Shown: piece by piece, positions 1 through 9,202 of the stretch | How positions within the stretch are numbered: the first letter of the stretch is position 1 | Layout: each line of letters starts with the position of its first letter | Source of the DNA: Ensifer sp. MPMI2T | Lineage (GTDB): Bacteria > Pseudomonadota > Alphaproteobacteria > Rhizobiales > Rhizobiaceae | Direction: 5' to 3' | Assembly: GCF_004827385.1 (NCBI RefSeq) | Contig: NZ_SRXN01000018.1 | Location: 1-64,000 of the forward strand | Length of the DNA: 64,000 nucleotides | The notes under the pieces: model-generated | What the model was told of the DNA's origin: nothing | Database searches by the model: none | The model's input: only the letters and a program-made list of their open reading frames with translations | Program-made: the position numbers and the translations under genes

Positions 1-211
1 CGCGCGGCTGATGTCGTGTCAGAACGTCATCGAGACGCTTGCGGTCGCGAATGTCACCTTTTTCGAGAACGCCCCATTTGACGAACTCTTCATGGCCGTT
101 CGAGAGGTTGTCGTAGACGATGGGCTGATAGCCCCTGGCGGCCAGTTGGAGGCACGTATGGGAGCCGATATAGCCGGCGCCGCCGACGACAAGAATGTTG
201 TTGTTCTGCAC
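1..211 (-). CDS. galE: UDP-glucose 4-epimerase, 5' part only
   Basis: This is the N-terminal 70 residues of an extended short-chain dehydrogenase that interconverts UDP-glucose and UDP-galactose; the rest lies beyond the left edge. The start is a GTG ([20 protein letters not shown]), and GGAGYIGS is the glycine-rich NAD-binding loop of GalE. It is followed by [20 protein letters not shown], in which YDNLSNGH is typical of the family. In rhizobia such enzymes (GalE or ExoB) supply UDP-galactose for exopolysaccharide and LPS. Family assignment is firm; which paralogue it is cannot be decided from this fragment. Confidence 0.85.
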   Translation of the reverse strand, partial: MQNNNILVVGGAGYIGSHTCLQLAARGYQPIVYDNLSNGHEEFVKWGVLEKGDIRDRKRLDDVLTRHQPR

Positions 212-701
212 AGGCAACCTCGAGATTCGCATCTAGTTTCAATAGGAACCGTTGTACCGTTCGCAACGAATAGCGGCGAAATTCCCAGCACTTTGTAAAA
301 GTTCTACGAAGCGGGCGGCATTTTCAGCCTACGCGGCTGTTCCGCGCCAGCGGGTGACGGGCGACTGTTGCAAACGGGCTGCACTTTGCTCGCTGCGACA
401 CCGAAATACAATATCCGCGCTTGGCGCTGGGGCTGAGTTCAACTATAAGGGGTCTTCCGGCAATCAGAATCAGGGAGGCTAAGATGACAGTTTTTTCCTT
501 CTCCCTATCGGGCGATCCAATATTCTCCGTGTGACATCGGGCGCTTGCGCTTCTGATCGCAGCTTAGGGGATTGGCTTCGTCCGGTGCTCTCCGCCTTGG
601 AGACTGCACCGATTCATTGATGCCGCGCGAGTCGCTTTCCTGACGGCATTTCTTTCGTGACCAGATTTTGAGGCCGGTGCACGCGTCACCGGGCAAATCA
701 T
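212..701. other. Intergenic region with possible leader ORF
   Basis: This 490-base gap separates the divergently oriented epimerase and ABC exporter genes and should hold both promoters; I see no convincing sigma-70 boxes. The only coding-like signal is a 16-codon frame at 484-534 (MTVFSFSLSGDPIFSV) preceded by a strong GGGAGG six bases before its ATG. Confidence 0.4.
484..534 (+). CDS. Possible 16-aa leader peptide
   Basis: A short frame encodes MTVFSFSLSGDPIFSV. Its ATG lies six bases after GGGAGG, a better ribosome binding site than that of most genes nearby. It ends 167 bases before the ABC exporter. It could be a translated leader or a chance frame; the good Shine-Dalgarno is the only support. 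Confidence 0.2.
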   Translation: MTVFSFSLSGDPIFSV

Positions 702-2516
702 ATGACTTTCACTCGTTTTGTGGCGCGCGACCGCGCGTTCCGTAGCGTATTTCGCTTTTGCGGGGCTCATTGGAAGAGGCAGCCGGCGCGGCTCTTGGCG
801 ATCCTGGGCGCTGTGCTTCTTTCGACGCTTGCCGACGTGTTGACACCGCTTTATTCCGGCAGGCTCGTCGACGCGGTCGTCTCGGGTGCGGCGACCGACG
901 AAATTGCCTGGAACGCGGCTGTCTCGGCCTTCCTCATGCTGATGGCGCTGTCCTTCGGCGCCATCGTGCTCAGGCACATGACGTTCATGGGCGTCGTCAC
1001 CCTGACGCTGAAGATGATGTCCGACATTGCCTCGGCCGCCTTCCATCACATCCAGCGGTTTTCCAGCGACTGGCACGCCAACAGCTTCGCCGGTTCGACG
1101 GTGCGCAAGGTGACGCGCGGAATGTGGGCGCTGGATCTTTTGAATGACACGCTGCTGGTGGCGCTCTTCCCATCGGTGATCATGCTGGTCGGGTCGACGA
1201 TATTAATGGCCTGGTACTGGCCGATGATGGGCATGATCATCGGGCTTGGTTCGATCGCCTTCATTGCAGTCACCGTCTCCCTGTCGCTCGGCTATGTGGC
1301 GCCGATGGCAAGCCTTGCCAACAGTTGGGACACAAGGCTCGGCGGTGCGCTTGCCGACGCGATCAGCTGCAACATCGTCGTCAAGGGTTTTGGTGCCGAG
1401 CGTCGCGAGGATCAACGCCTCGCCAAGGTGCTTGCCAAGTGGCAGAACCGGACCCGGCGCACCTGGACTCGCGGAACGGTCAACGGCACCGCGCAGGGCG
1501 CCATGTTGCTCGTGCTGCGCGCGGCGGTGATCGGTTTTGCCTTGGTGCTGTGGGCGAGGGGGCAGGCGAGCGCCGGTGATATCACCTTCGTGCTGACGTC
1601 CTTCTTCATCCTGCAAGGATATCTGCGCGAAGTGGGCATGCACATCCGCAACCTGCAGCGGTCGATCAACGACATGGAGGAGCTTGTCGACATCCATTGC
1701 CAACCGCTCGGCATCGAGGACCGCGCCGGTGCCAAGCCGATCCGCATCACCGACGGCAAGATCGAGTTCAAGGACGTGACCTTCCACTACGGCGCGCACC
1801 GGGCACCGCTCTATGACCGCTTCTCGGTGTCGATCCGTGCCGGCGAGCGGGTCGGCCTTGTCGGGCATTCCGGTTCGGGCAAGACGACCTTCGTCAAGCT
1901 GATCCAGCGCCTCCACGACCTGAAGGCGGGCGAGATCAGGATCGATGGGCAGGACATCGCCGGCGTGACGCAGGCGTCGCTCCGTCAGCAGATTGCAATC
2001 GTGCAGCAGGAGCCGATCCTGTTCCATCGTTCGCTTGCGGAAAACATCGCCTATGGGCGCCCGGGAGCGACCCAGCGCGAGGTCGAGGAGGCGGCAAGGC
2101 TTGCGAGCGCGCATGATTTCATTGCGGCGCTCCCGAAAGGCTATGGAACGCTGGTCGGCGAGCGTGGGGTCAAGCTCTCCGGTGGCGAGCGCCAGCGTGT
2201 CGCCATCGCCCGGGCATTCCTCGCGGACGCGCCGATCCTGATCCTCGACGAAGCGACGTCGAGCCTCGACTCCGAATCCGAGGTGCTGATCCAGCAGGCG
2301 ATGGAGCGGCTGATGATGGGTCGGACAACGCTGGTGATCGCGCATAGGCTGTCGACGGTGCGCGCGCTCGACCGGTTGCTGGTGTTCAACCGCGGTCGCA
2401 TCGCGGAAGAGGGCGATCACGACACGCTCATTCGTCTGAAGGGCGGCATTTACCGCGGCCTATTCGAACGGCAGGCGTTGGAGCTCACCAAGGGACTTGT
2501 CCTCAACGACGGGTGA
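702..2516 (+). CDS. ABC exporter, fused permease and ATPase
   Basis: A 604-residue half-size ABC exporter of the MsbA/multidrug type that would work as an inner-membrane homodimer. Residues 25-325 form the six-helix transmembrane domain. The ATPase domain follows, with Walker A GHSGSGKT at about 388, signature LSGGERQR at about 492, Walker B LILILDEATSSLD at about 513 and the H-loop IAHRLS at about 546. All catalytic positions look intact. The ATG at 702 places the first hydrophobic helix where expected. It stands alone and reads away from the epimerase gene; a polysaccharide or lipid substrate is possible from that neighbour, but the sequence does not show it. A perfect 12-bp hairpin lies 25 bases downstream. 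Confidence 0.9.
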   Translation: MTFTRFVARDRAFRSVFRFCGAHWKRQPARLLAILGAVLLSTLADVLTPLYSGRLVDAVVSGAATDEIAWNAAVSAFLMLMALSFGAIVLRHMTFMGVVTLTLKMMSDIASAAFHHIQRFSSDWHANSFAGSTVRKVTRGMWALDLLNDTLLVALFPSVIMLVGSTILMAWYWPMMGMIIGLGSIAFIAVTVSLSLGYVAPMASLANSWDTRLGGALADAISCNIVVKGFGAERREDQRLAKVLAKWQNRTRRTWTRGTVNGTAQGAMLLVLRAAVIGFALVLWARGQASAGDITFVLTSFFILQGYLREVGMHIRNLQRSINDMEELVDIHCQPLGIEDRAGAKPIRITDGKIEFKDVTFHYGAHRAPLYDRFSVSIRAGERVGLVGHSGSGKTTFVKLIQRLHDLKAGEIRIDGQDIAGVTQASLRQQIAIVQQEPILFHRSLAENIAYGRPGATQREVEEAARLASAHDFIAALPKGYGTLVGERGVKLSGGERQRVAIARAFLADAPILILDEATSSLDSESEVLIQQAMERLMMGRTTLVIAHRLSTVRALDRLLVFNRGRIAEEGDHDTLIRLKGGIYRGLFERQALELTKGLVLNDG

Positions 2517-2541
2517 GATCGCCTGCATTCTGCTGCAATTC

Positions 2542-2575
2542 AAAGGCCGCGCGTCTGACAAGGCGCGCGGCCTTT
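2542..2575. repeat. RIME-like palindrome, half element
   Basis: A perfect 12-bp inverted repeat (AAAGGCCGCGCG / CGCGCGGCCTTT) with a 10-base loop, preceded by CTGCAATTCA. The same core (GCGTCTGACAAG...CGCGCGGC) recurs in the longer copies at 4696, 23704 and 60639. It probably also terminates the exporter transcript, though only a short T run follows. Confidence 0.7.
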
Positions 2576-2783
2576 AGCGTCTGTTTGAGCGGTCTTGAGC
2601 AGTTTGGAGCAGTGCGCGAGCTTAGCGGAAGTGAATTGCGCATTAGTTTCCGCAAGGGGCGTTGCGATTTGGCCCCGTAATCACGGCCCTTGTCGGCGCC
2701 GAAACGAGGGCCGGGCTAGAAAGCCACCCGGGCAGTGGTTACTGGCCTGAGATCATTCCAGGCGCCCACGAACCGATACGCGT

Positions 2784-3299
2784 CTATTCGGCCGCCTTGC
2801 GCCGGCCGAGCGAAACATCGGTCGTGTAGTTCTCGCGCATGAAGTCGATGAAGTTCTGCTGGAACTGACGCGTATGGGCGTGCGCCCGCTCGTCGGCGAG
2901 ATCGACATTCTTTGCCCGGATCGCCTCGAGCATCTGGTTGTGTTCGTCGGTCAGGAGATAGCCTTCGTGCGTCCGCTCCAGATACTCGAAATGGAGATGC
3001 AGCATGCGCTGGCCCTGGTTCAATAGCCGCTCGTAGAACGAAGCGAGATAGGGATTCTTGCCGGCATGGGCGATCGCCAGGTGGATTGCTTGTTCGCTTC
3101 GGACATTTGCAGGTGGTTGCCGGTCTTCACGGCCGCTTCGAATTCCTTCTGCCGCTTGGCGATCGCCTTCAGGTCCGCCTCACTGCGCAGTTCCGCGGCG
3201 AGCCGGGTATTCATGCGCTGCGCGATGTCGAGCGCCTCGACATATTTCGGGAAGGTGGCGACTTCGATCGGCGCGACGATCGTGCTGCGGTTTGAAAGC
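2784..3299 (-). pseudogene. GntR (FCD) regulator remnant
   Basis: Read on the minus strand, two adjoining frames together give the C-terminal effector domain of a GntR-family repressor. The first frame carries NRSTIVAPIEVATFPKYVEA and QRMNTRLAAELRSEADLKAI. A frameshift follows near 3085-3092, and the second frame continues AIHLAIAHAGKNPYLASFYE into LLNQGQRMLHLHFEYLER, ending ENYTTDVSLGRRKAAE. The DNA-binding helix-turn-helix that should precede NRSTIVAPI (the wing) is missing: homology stops at about 3299, where sequence of an unrelated gene begins on the other strand. With no HTH and a frameshift it cannot be a working repressor. Confidence 0.75.
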
Positions 3300-3485
3300 G
3301 TGATGCTCGAAGCGGGCGTGAAGCGATCGGGGCGCACCATCGCCGATCTCGATAAGCTCGTTCCGTTCGGTCGGATCGGAAAGCCGGAAGAGGTGGCCGC
3401 CCTGGTTGCGTTTCTCGCATCAGACGAGGCCGCCTTCATGTGTGGCTCGCTCGTCGAGATAACGGGGCCTCAGGCGGTGGCGTAA
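3300..3485 (+). pseudogene. Short-chain dehydrogenase C-terminal remnant
   Basis: This frame encodes about 60 residues that match only the last quarter of a classical SDR: LVPFGRIGKPEEVAALVAFL followed by ASDEAAFMCGSLVEITG. The Rossmann fold and the catalytic Ser-Tyr-Lys are absent. It abuts the GntR remnant head to head, so both were probably cut by one deletion or rearrangement. An ATG at 3300 exists, but a protein made from it would have no active site. Confidence 0.7.
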
Positions 3486-3572
3486 GCGGCGCCGTTCCCC
3501 TATGTTCTCAAAAGATCGACCGTTCCGCGCAAGATGCGGTGCGACGATTGAGATCGGCAAGGGAGTTCAGCG

Positions 3573-4589
3573 ATGCCCAGAGCCGTGATTGTTGGAGGAA
3601 CCGGACAGATCGGCCTCGCAGCGGCCCGTCGCCTGGTTGGCGAAGCTTGGGAGGTGACCGTCGTAAGCCGCCACCCCAAAGCTCTGCCGGACAACTGTCG
3701 CCACATTGAATGCGATGCACGCGACGCTGAGAAATTGCGCGCCGTGGTCGGTTCGGATACCGACCTCCTGATGTCCTGCGTGGCCTTCGATGCGGCCGAT
3801 GCGGAATGCCTTGCTCTGGCGGGACGCGCGGCGGGACGCATTGTCGCGATCTCAAGCGCGAGCGTTTATCACGACGATGACGGGCGAACGCTGGATGAGG
3901 CGTCCGGCCGCGGCTTTCCTGCTTTCTCCGTGCCCTTGACCGAGAAGAGTCCGACTGTTGCACCCGGGCCAGAGACTTACTCGACGCGCAAGGTCGCGAT
4001 GGAAAGAGCGCTTCTGAACCGCGCGGCGTGCCCGACGACGATTCTGCGTCCCTGCGCCATCCATGGACCCGAAAGCAAACATGCCCGGGAGTGGTGGTTG
4101 GTGAAAAGGCTGCTCGACGGAAGGGCTGCGATCCCCTTGGCCTATGGGGGTCAAAGCCAATTCCAGACTACATCCGTTGCGGCGATCGCGGACGCGGTGG
4201 GTCGAGCGGTGGTGGGGGACTTGCCTGCGATCGCTAACGTTTACGACGCGGATAGCCCCACTGTTGCAGAGATTTGCCGTGGGATTATGGACGCCATGGG
4301 TGTGCAGGCGGAGCTCATCGGCTTGCCTGATGCGCCCGCTTATCCGCCGAAGCTTGGTGCAACGCCATGGTCGATCCCCCAGCCCATGATAGTCAGGGGT
4401 GCGGCGAGCGCAGAAGCGACCTATGCACAGTCCGTCGAACCTGCCGTCAGGTGGCTCGTCCAGCATGTTGGGAACGACAATTGGCGAGAGCGCTTGCCGC
4501 AGCTTGCCGCATACCCCAAAGATCATTTCGACTACGAAGCCGACGAGCGCGCGTTGCGACTGCCGGGGGCAGTATCGCTGGCTGCTTGA
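3573..4589 (+). CDS. NAD-dependent epimerase/dehydratase family protein
   Basis: A 338-residue extended-SDR protein. GGTGQIG at residues 8-14 is the nucleotide-binding loop, ISSASVY near 95-101 supplies the catalytic serine region, and YSTRKVAMERALL near 135 gives the Tyr-x-x-x-Lys pair, so the catalytic residues are intact. LRPCAIHGP near 160 matches the substrate-side motif of sugar-nucleotide epimerases. The substrate is not deducible. Spacing to the SDR fragment upstream is 87 bases; the gene is probably monocistronic and is followed by a RIME-like element. Confidence 0.8.
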   Translation: MPRAVIVGGTGQIGLAAARRLVGEAWEVTVVSRHPKALPDNCRHIECDARDAEKLRAVVGSDTDLLMSCVAFDAADAECLALAGRAAGRIVAISSASVYHDDDGRTLDEASGRGFPAFSVPLTEKSPTVAPGPETYSTRKVAMERALLNRAACPTTILRPCAIHGPESKHAREWWLVKRLLDGRAAIPLAYGGQSQFQTTSVAAIADAVGRAVVGDLPAIANVYDADSPTVAEICRGIMDAMGVQAELIGLPDAPAYPPKLGATPWSIPQPMIVRGAASAEATYAQSVEPAVRWLVQHVGNDNWRERLPQLAAYPKDHFDYEADERALRLPGAVSLAA

Positions 4590-4695
4590 TCGAAACGAAG
4601 TTTGGTGCGAGCCGTGAAGCGGTCCTTGAATGAACACATGCCCGATGACGGGCTGCGTGACGGGCCGGCAATAGGTTAGACGTCTATTATCCCTA

Positions 4696-4798
4696 CTGCA
4701 TGTATCCTTAAATCGTACCCGATTTAAGGATAAAAACATGCAGCAATTCAAGTGCTACAGCGTCCCCTGCGCGTCTGACAAGACGCGCGGCGCTGTAG
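4696..4798. repeat. RIME-like element, full copy
   Basis: Two consecutive palindromes. The first runs CTGCATGTATCCTTAAATCG ... GATTTAAGG ... CATGCAG (4696-4743); the second runs CTACAGCG ... GCGTCTGACAAGACGC ... CGCTGTAG (4755-4798), joined by CAATTCAAGTG. The architecture, about 100 bp with two large palindromes, fits what I remember of Rhizobium-specific intergenic mosaic elements. The frame of the next gene stays open through this copy, which misleads start prediction. Confidence 0.8.
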
Positions 4799-4833
4799 CC
4801 GCGAATAGCAGCGGCAAAAGCTCGGAGCATCTG

Positions 4834-5982
4834 ATGGGACGGTCACGCCAGAACGATCTGCATATGCAGCTCTTCCTTTGCGGTGACGTCATGACCGGAC
4901 GGGGCATCGACCAGGTGCTGCCCGTTCCGTGCGATCCGATTCTGCATGAGGGATACTGTAAATCAGCCCGTGACTACGTTCGCCTGGCAGAGCAAGCGCA
5001 CGGGTGGATTCCGCGGGCGGCGGCTCCAACCTATATCTGGGGAGTGGCGTTGGATGAACTCGATCGCGCGAGTCCTGATGCTCGCATCGTCAATCTCGAA
5101 ACGGCGATAACCCGCAGCAACGATTACGTCCCAAAGGGCATCAACTATCGAATGAGCCCCGAAAACGCTTCCTGCCTTGTCGCTGCCGGCGTGGATTGTT
5201 GTGTCCTTGCCAACAACCACGTTCTTGATTGGGGACCTGCCGGCCTACTCGACACTTTGACCGTCTTAGACCGCTTGCAAATCAAGACAGCCGGCGCCGG
5301 AGCCGACTTGGCCGAAGCGAGTGCGCCGGCCGTCCTTGAGATGGGTCAAAAAGGACGCGTGCTCGTGTTTGCGCTTGCGGCGCCGACGGCCGGGACACCA
5401 CGAAGCTGGGCCGCGGCAAGGAACAGAGCAGGCGTGAATTTTCTGCCGGATCTTACCCCGCCCAGTGCGAGTGATGTTGTTGGTAATATCGTGAAGATGA
5501 AGCGGCCGCAGAATGTGGTGGTCGCATCGATTCATTGGGGCCCCAACTGGGGGTATGACATACCTGCTGCTCAGCGGCAATTTGCGCATGCGCTTATAGA
5601 CGATGCCGACGTGTCGATCGTGTACGGACACTCATCGCACCACGCGAAAGCGATCGAAGTCTATCGCAACCGCCTGATCCTTTATGGCTGCGGTGATTTC
5701 CTGAATGACTATGAAGGCATTTCGGGGTACGAGGAGTTTCGCAGCGACCTGCATCTGATGTATTTTGCCGGCGTCAACCCGGCGAATGGGGAACTCACGG
5801 CGCTTGAAATCGTCCCTCTCCAGGCGCATCGCTTCAGTCTCGCTTATCCATCCAGAAAGGACGTTGAGTGGCTCGCCGAAGCGCTCGACCGGAACAGCCG
5901 GCCGTTCGGGACTGGCGTGCGACAAGAGGTAAGCGGGCGGCTCTCCTTGTCATGGTCGAGCGCAAACAAATGGGGGCAATGA
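4834..5982 (+). CDS. CapA/PgsA family metallophosphatase-like protein
   Basis: A 382-residue protein of the CapA family, calcineurin-like proteins tied to poly-gamma-glutamate capsule synthesis in Bacillus but widespread with unknown roles. The core motifs are CGDVMTGRGID near residue 16, NLETAIT, ANNHVLDWG (the conserved NNH) and SIHWGPNWG with YGHSSHHAK (the His-rich metal ligands). An in-frame ATG at 4738 lies inside the RIME-like repeat, so I chose ATG 4834, six bases after GGAG; 4864 is a second option. No signal peptide is visible. It is unlikely to be a capsule gene here, because no ligase genes flank it. Confidence 0.75.
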   Translation: MGRSRQNDLHMQLFLCGDVMTGRGIDQVLPVPCDPILHEGYCKSARDYVRLAEQAHGWIPRAAAPTYIWGVALDELDRASPDARIVNLETAITRSNDYVPKGINYRMSPENASCLVAAGVDCCVLANNHVLDWGPAGLLDTLTVLDRLQIKTAGAGADLAEASAPAVLEMGQKGRVLVFALAAPTAGTPRSWAAARNRAGVNFLPDLTPPSASDVVGNIVKMKRPQNVVVASIHWGPNWGYDIPAAQRQFAHALIDDADVSIVYGHSSHHAKAIEVYRNRLILYGCGDFLNDYEGISGYEEFRSDLHLMYFAGVNPANGELTALEIVPLQAHRFSLAYPSRKDVEWLAEALDRNSRPFGTGVRQEVSGRLSLSWSSANKWGQ

Positions 5983-6215
5983 AGATCTATCTCAGACGGG
6001 AGGAGAAGGTCTACGCTTTACTGGAATGGAGGCACCCGCGGATCGCAATCGAGGAGCCGATGAGCCTTTCCGGCCGTTCGACGGGACGGGCACGGCTGCC
6101 CGTCAAGGATATCGGGATCCCGGAAGCCGATGTGGTGCAGGACGATCCATGCGTCAGCACCACACTGGCGCCTGTCATGGCAGGCTCATCGACAATCGTT
6201 GCAGTCGCTGTTTGA
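5979..6215 (+). CDS. Hypothetical small protein
   Basis: A 78-codon frame whose ATG overlaps the stop of the CapA-like gene (ATGA). It begins MKIYLRREEKVYALLEWRHP and shows no domain I recognise. It extends nearly to the convergent matC stop codon. Translational coupling is plausible, but the composition is unremarkable and it may not be a gene. Confidence 0.3.
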   Translation: MKIYLRREEKVYALLEWRHPRIAIEEPMSLSGRSTGRARLPVKDIGIPEADVVQDDPCVSTTLAPVMAGSSTIVAVAV

Positions 6216-6244
6216 CGCCGAGGCGGCGACACTTTGGTCTGCCG

Positions 6245-7591
6245 TCAGACCAAACCAGGCACGACGAAGACCAACCAGGCAACGACGGGCCCGATGATGG
6301 CGATGAGCGCGCTGTAAACCAGCAGTTGGCGCAGCACGTGTTCGCGCTTCTCGTCCGGAGCATTGGCGACGACGAGCGCGCCGTTGGTTGAAAACGGGCT
6401 GGTATCGACGATCGTCGTTGAGATGGCGATCGCCGCCACGACGCCAATGGCGCTGATGTGGCCTTGCAGCAGGAACGGCACTGCCAGGGGGATGATGGCG
6501 CCGAGCAGCGCCGTCGAGGAGGCGAAGGCCGAAACGATGGCGCCCGTGAAGCAGAGCAACAGCGCGACCAGGAGCGGCATGCCGAGGCTGGAAATGGCGT
6601 TGGCTACATAGTCTACGGTTCCCGCCTTCTCCATTACGCCAACATAGGTGATGATGCCGGCAATCAAAAGCACGGTCGACCAGCTTACCTTGTCGATCGC
6701 CGCCTTTTGGGTTTTCGGCGAGAGGAGGGCGAGCGCGACGGCAACTGTGATCGCGACCAGGCCGACATTGAACTTGAAGACCAGTGCGCCGATGCCGAGC
6801 GCCGTGAGGCCGATCAAGGTGAAGATCTTTTCCGGGGTCAGGCGCAACGTCTGAAGGGTGTCTGCCGCCGTACCGTAGGCGTGTTCCCTGATCGCCTTGG
6901 CAGGCGTGCCGCCATGGCCTCTGATCGACGCCGACACGCCCTCGGGGTGGAGTTCGGGCAAGGGATCGGTGACTACCGTCTTCTGCTTCATGACCCGCGC
7001 CCCGCCGAAGATGAAGAAGACCAGCGCGGCAATCGCGAGGTTGAAAAAGAAACTGGAGAGGAAAAGCGACGTCGGGGCGAAGGGCAGTCCGGCCTTGGCG
7101 ACGATCTGGTTGGTGATGCCGCCATAGACGCTGATTGGCGAAAAGCCGCCGGCCTGTGCGCCATGGATGACCATCAGCCCCATCATAACCGGGTGGATGC
7201 GGTACTGTACGGCAAAGCTCAGGGCGACCGGGGCGAGGATCGCCACGGCGGCCGGCCCGAGTGCGCCGAAGCCGGTGATGACGGCGGCAACGACGAACAT
7301 GACCCAGGGAATCCAGGCGACATGCCCGCGCACCAGCCGCACGGCGCATTCGACGAGCCAGTCGATGGTGCCGTTGATCTGCGCGATGGCGAAGAGGTAG
7401 GTGACCGCGACCAGCGTCAGGAACAGGTCGCTCGGGAAACCCGCGAAAATGTCGTTGGCCTTCATGCCGATAATCAGCGATCCAAGCAGGAACGTGCAGC
7501 CGAATGCCAGCGCACCCATGTTGATCGGCTGGATCGTCGCGATGATGAACATGGCGATCAGCAGCAGTATGGATAGGATTTCGATGCCCAT
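6245..7591 (-). CDS. matC: Malonate/dicarboxylate carrier MatC
   Basis: A 448-residue integral membrane transporter with 11-12 hydrophobic segments. The N-terminus (MGIEILSILLLIAMFIIAT, then QPINMGALAFGCTFLLGSL) and the internal GAQAGGFSPISVYGGITNQ match the MatC dicarboxylate carrier of Rhizobium malonate loci. It should import malonate for activation by MatB. GGAGGGAGGGG lies just before its ATG. It is the last gene of matA-matB-matC, 96 bases after matB. Confidence 0.9.
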   Translation of the reverse strand: MGIEILSILLLIAMFIIATIQPINMGALAFGCTFLLGSLIIGMKANDIFAGFPSDLFLTLVAVTYLFAIAQINGTIDWLVECAVRLVRGHVAWIPWVMFVVAAVITGFGALGPAAVAILAPVALSFAVQYRIHPVMMGLMVIHGAQAGGFSPISVYGGITNQIVAKAGLPFAPTSLFLSSFFFNLAIAALVFFIFGGARVMKQKTVVTDPLPELHPEGVSASIRGHGGTPAKAIREHAYGTAADTLQTLRLTPEKIFTLIGLTALGIGALVFKFNVGLVAITVAVALALLSPKTQKAAIDKVSWSTVLLIAGIITYVGVMEKAGTVDYVANAISSLGMPLLVALLLCFTGAIVSAFASSTALLGAIIPLAVPFLLQGHISAIGVVAAIAISTTIVDTSPFSTNGALVVANAPDEKREHVLRQLLVYSALIAIIGPVVAWLVFVVPGLV

Positions 7592-7687
7592 GATTCCCCT
7601 CCCTCCGGCGCCTCCAGCGCCGGCAGCTCAAGTTTTCAAGAATGGAAGTTATCCGCGCGCCGTCCTCCCAGAGGGCGCGCGGACGGG

Positions 7688-9202
7688 TTACGTCTCAGCG
7701 TAGAGATCGGCGTATGTTTGCCGCAGGACGTTCTTCTGGACCTTGCCCATCGTGTTGCGCGGCAGGTCCTCTGTGAAGATGATGCGCTTCGGCTGCTTGT
7801 AGCGCGCGAGCCGGTCCTGGAGAGCGCCAAGGATGGTCATTTCGTCCAACGCGGCGTCGGGCGTGCGTACGACGATCGCGGTGACGCCCTCGCCGAAATC
7901 GGGATGCGGAACGCCGATCACGGCACTTTCGGCGACACCTTCGAGCTGGTCGATCTCGCCCTCGACCTCCTTGGGATAGATGTTGTATCCGCCTGAAATC
8001 ACCAGGTCCTTGCTGCGGCCGACGATATGGACATAGCCTTGCCTGTCGATCTTGCCGAGATCACCGCTGATGAAGAATCCATCGGCGGTGAATTCTGCGG
8101 CGGTCTTTTCCGGCATGCGCCAGTAGCCTTTGAAGACGTTCGGTCCATTGATTTCGATCATACCGGTTTCATCGGGCGGCAGTACCGCGCCGGTGGCGGG
8201 ATCGGTCACGCGCACCGTGACACCGGGAAGGGGAAAACCGACCGTTCCGGCGATCCGTTCTCCGTCATAGGGATTGGACGTGTTCATGTTCGTTTCGGTC
8301 ATGCCGTAGCGCTCGAGGATGGCGTGGCCGGTGCGCTTCCGGAACTCGATGTGCGTTTCGGCGAGCAGCGGCGCCGATCCCGAAATGAAGAGGCGCATGT
8401 TCGCGACGGCTTGCCGGCCGAGGCGTTGGCTCTGCAGGAGGCGCACGTAAAAGGTCGGAACCCCCATCAGGAGGGTCGCCTGCCGCATCAGCGATATAAC
8501 CTCGTCCGGATCGAACTTCGGCAGCAGGAACATCGAGGCGCCAGCGATGAGCGTGACATTGGTGGCGACGAACAGCCCGTGGGTGTGGAAGATCGGCAGC
8601 GCATGGATCAGCCGGTCCCCGGCGGTCACGCGCCAGCAGCCGCGCAACGTCACAGCATTGGATAGCAGGTTGCCGTGGGTCAACATCGCCCCCTTGGAGC
8701 GCCCCGTCGTTCCCGAGGTATAGAGAATTGCCGCCAGATCCTCGGCCGAACGCGTGGCATCGACGAAGTCGGCCAGCTCGTCACGGGCAAGATCGAGCAG
8801 TGAACCCGTGCCGTCAGAATCGAGCGTTTCGACGATCGCGCCGTGAGATCCGGCGATTTTCTCGACGCTCTCGCGAGCGGCCGAGGAAACGACGACGAGC
8901 CGCGGCTCGGCGTCGCCGATGAAATAGTCGAGTTCGGCGAGAGTGTAGGCGGTGTTCAGCGGCAGGTAGACCGCACCGCAGCGAAGGCAGGCGAGATAGA
9001 GGATCAGGGCCTCGGCGCTCTTTTCGACCTGCACCGCGACACGGTCGCCCGGGCGGATGCCGAGCGTATCGATCGCGCCGGCGATGCGGCCCGAAAGGTC
9101 GAGCGTGTCAGCATAGGTCCAAATCCGACCGCCATTCGTCCGAATGAATGGCATATCGCCGGAAGCAGCGGACCGAATGGCATCAAAAAGATGGTTGCTC
9201 AC
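7688..9202 (-). CDS. matB: Malonyl-CoA synthetase MatB
   Basis: Activates malonate with ATP and CoA to malonyl-CoA in the cytoplasm. It is 504 residues, the length I recall for rhizobial MatB. It belongs to the AMP-forming acyl-CoA synthetases: ILYTSGTTGRSKGAMLTHGN near 160 is the P-loop, ERYGMTETNMN near 297 is the adenine-binding motif, SGDLGKIDRQGYVHIVGR is the hinge, and the catalytic C-terminal lysine lies in PRNTMGKVQKN at about 487. The start is a GTG overlapping the matA stop (GTGA), indicating translational coupling. Confidence 0.93.
   Translation of the reverse strand: MSNHLFDAIRSAASGDMPFIRTNGGRIWTYADTLDLSGRIAGAIDTLGIRPGDRVAVQVEKSAEALILYLACLRCGAVYLPLNTAYTLAELDYFIGDAEPRLVVVSSAARESVEKIAGSHGAIVETLDSDGTGSLLDLARDELADFVDATRSAEDLAAILYTSGTTGRSKGAMLTHGNLLSNAVTLRGCWRVTAGDRLIHALPIFHTHGLFVATNVTLIAGASMFLLPKFDPDEVISLMRQATLLMGVPTFYVRLLQSQRLGRQAVANMRLFISGSAPLLAETHIEFRKRTGHAILERYGMTETNMNTSNPYDGERIAGTVGFPLPGVTVRVTDPATGAVLPPDETGMIEINGPNVFKGYWRMPEKTAAEFTADGFFISGDLGKIDRQGYVHIVGRSKDLVISGGYNIYPKEVEGEIDQLEGVAESAVIGVPHPDFGEGVTAIVVRTPDAALDEMTILGALQDRLARYKQPKRIIFTEDLPRNTMGKVQKNVLRQTYADLYAET

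Noticed and set aside
4738..4833. Start of the CapA-like protein at ATG 4738
   Set aside because: This codon lies within the repeat element and has no ribosome binding site, whereas 4834 has GGAG at the right distance.
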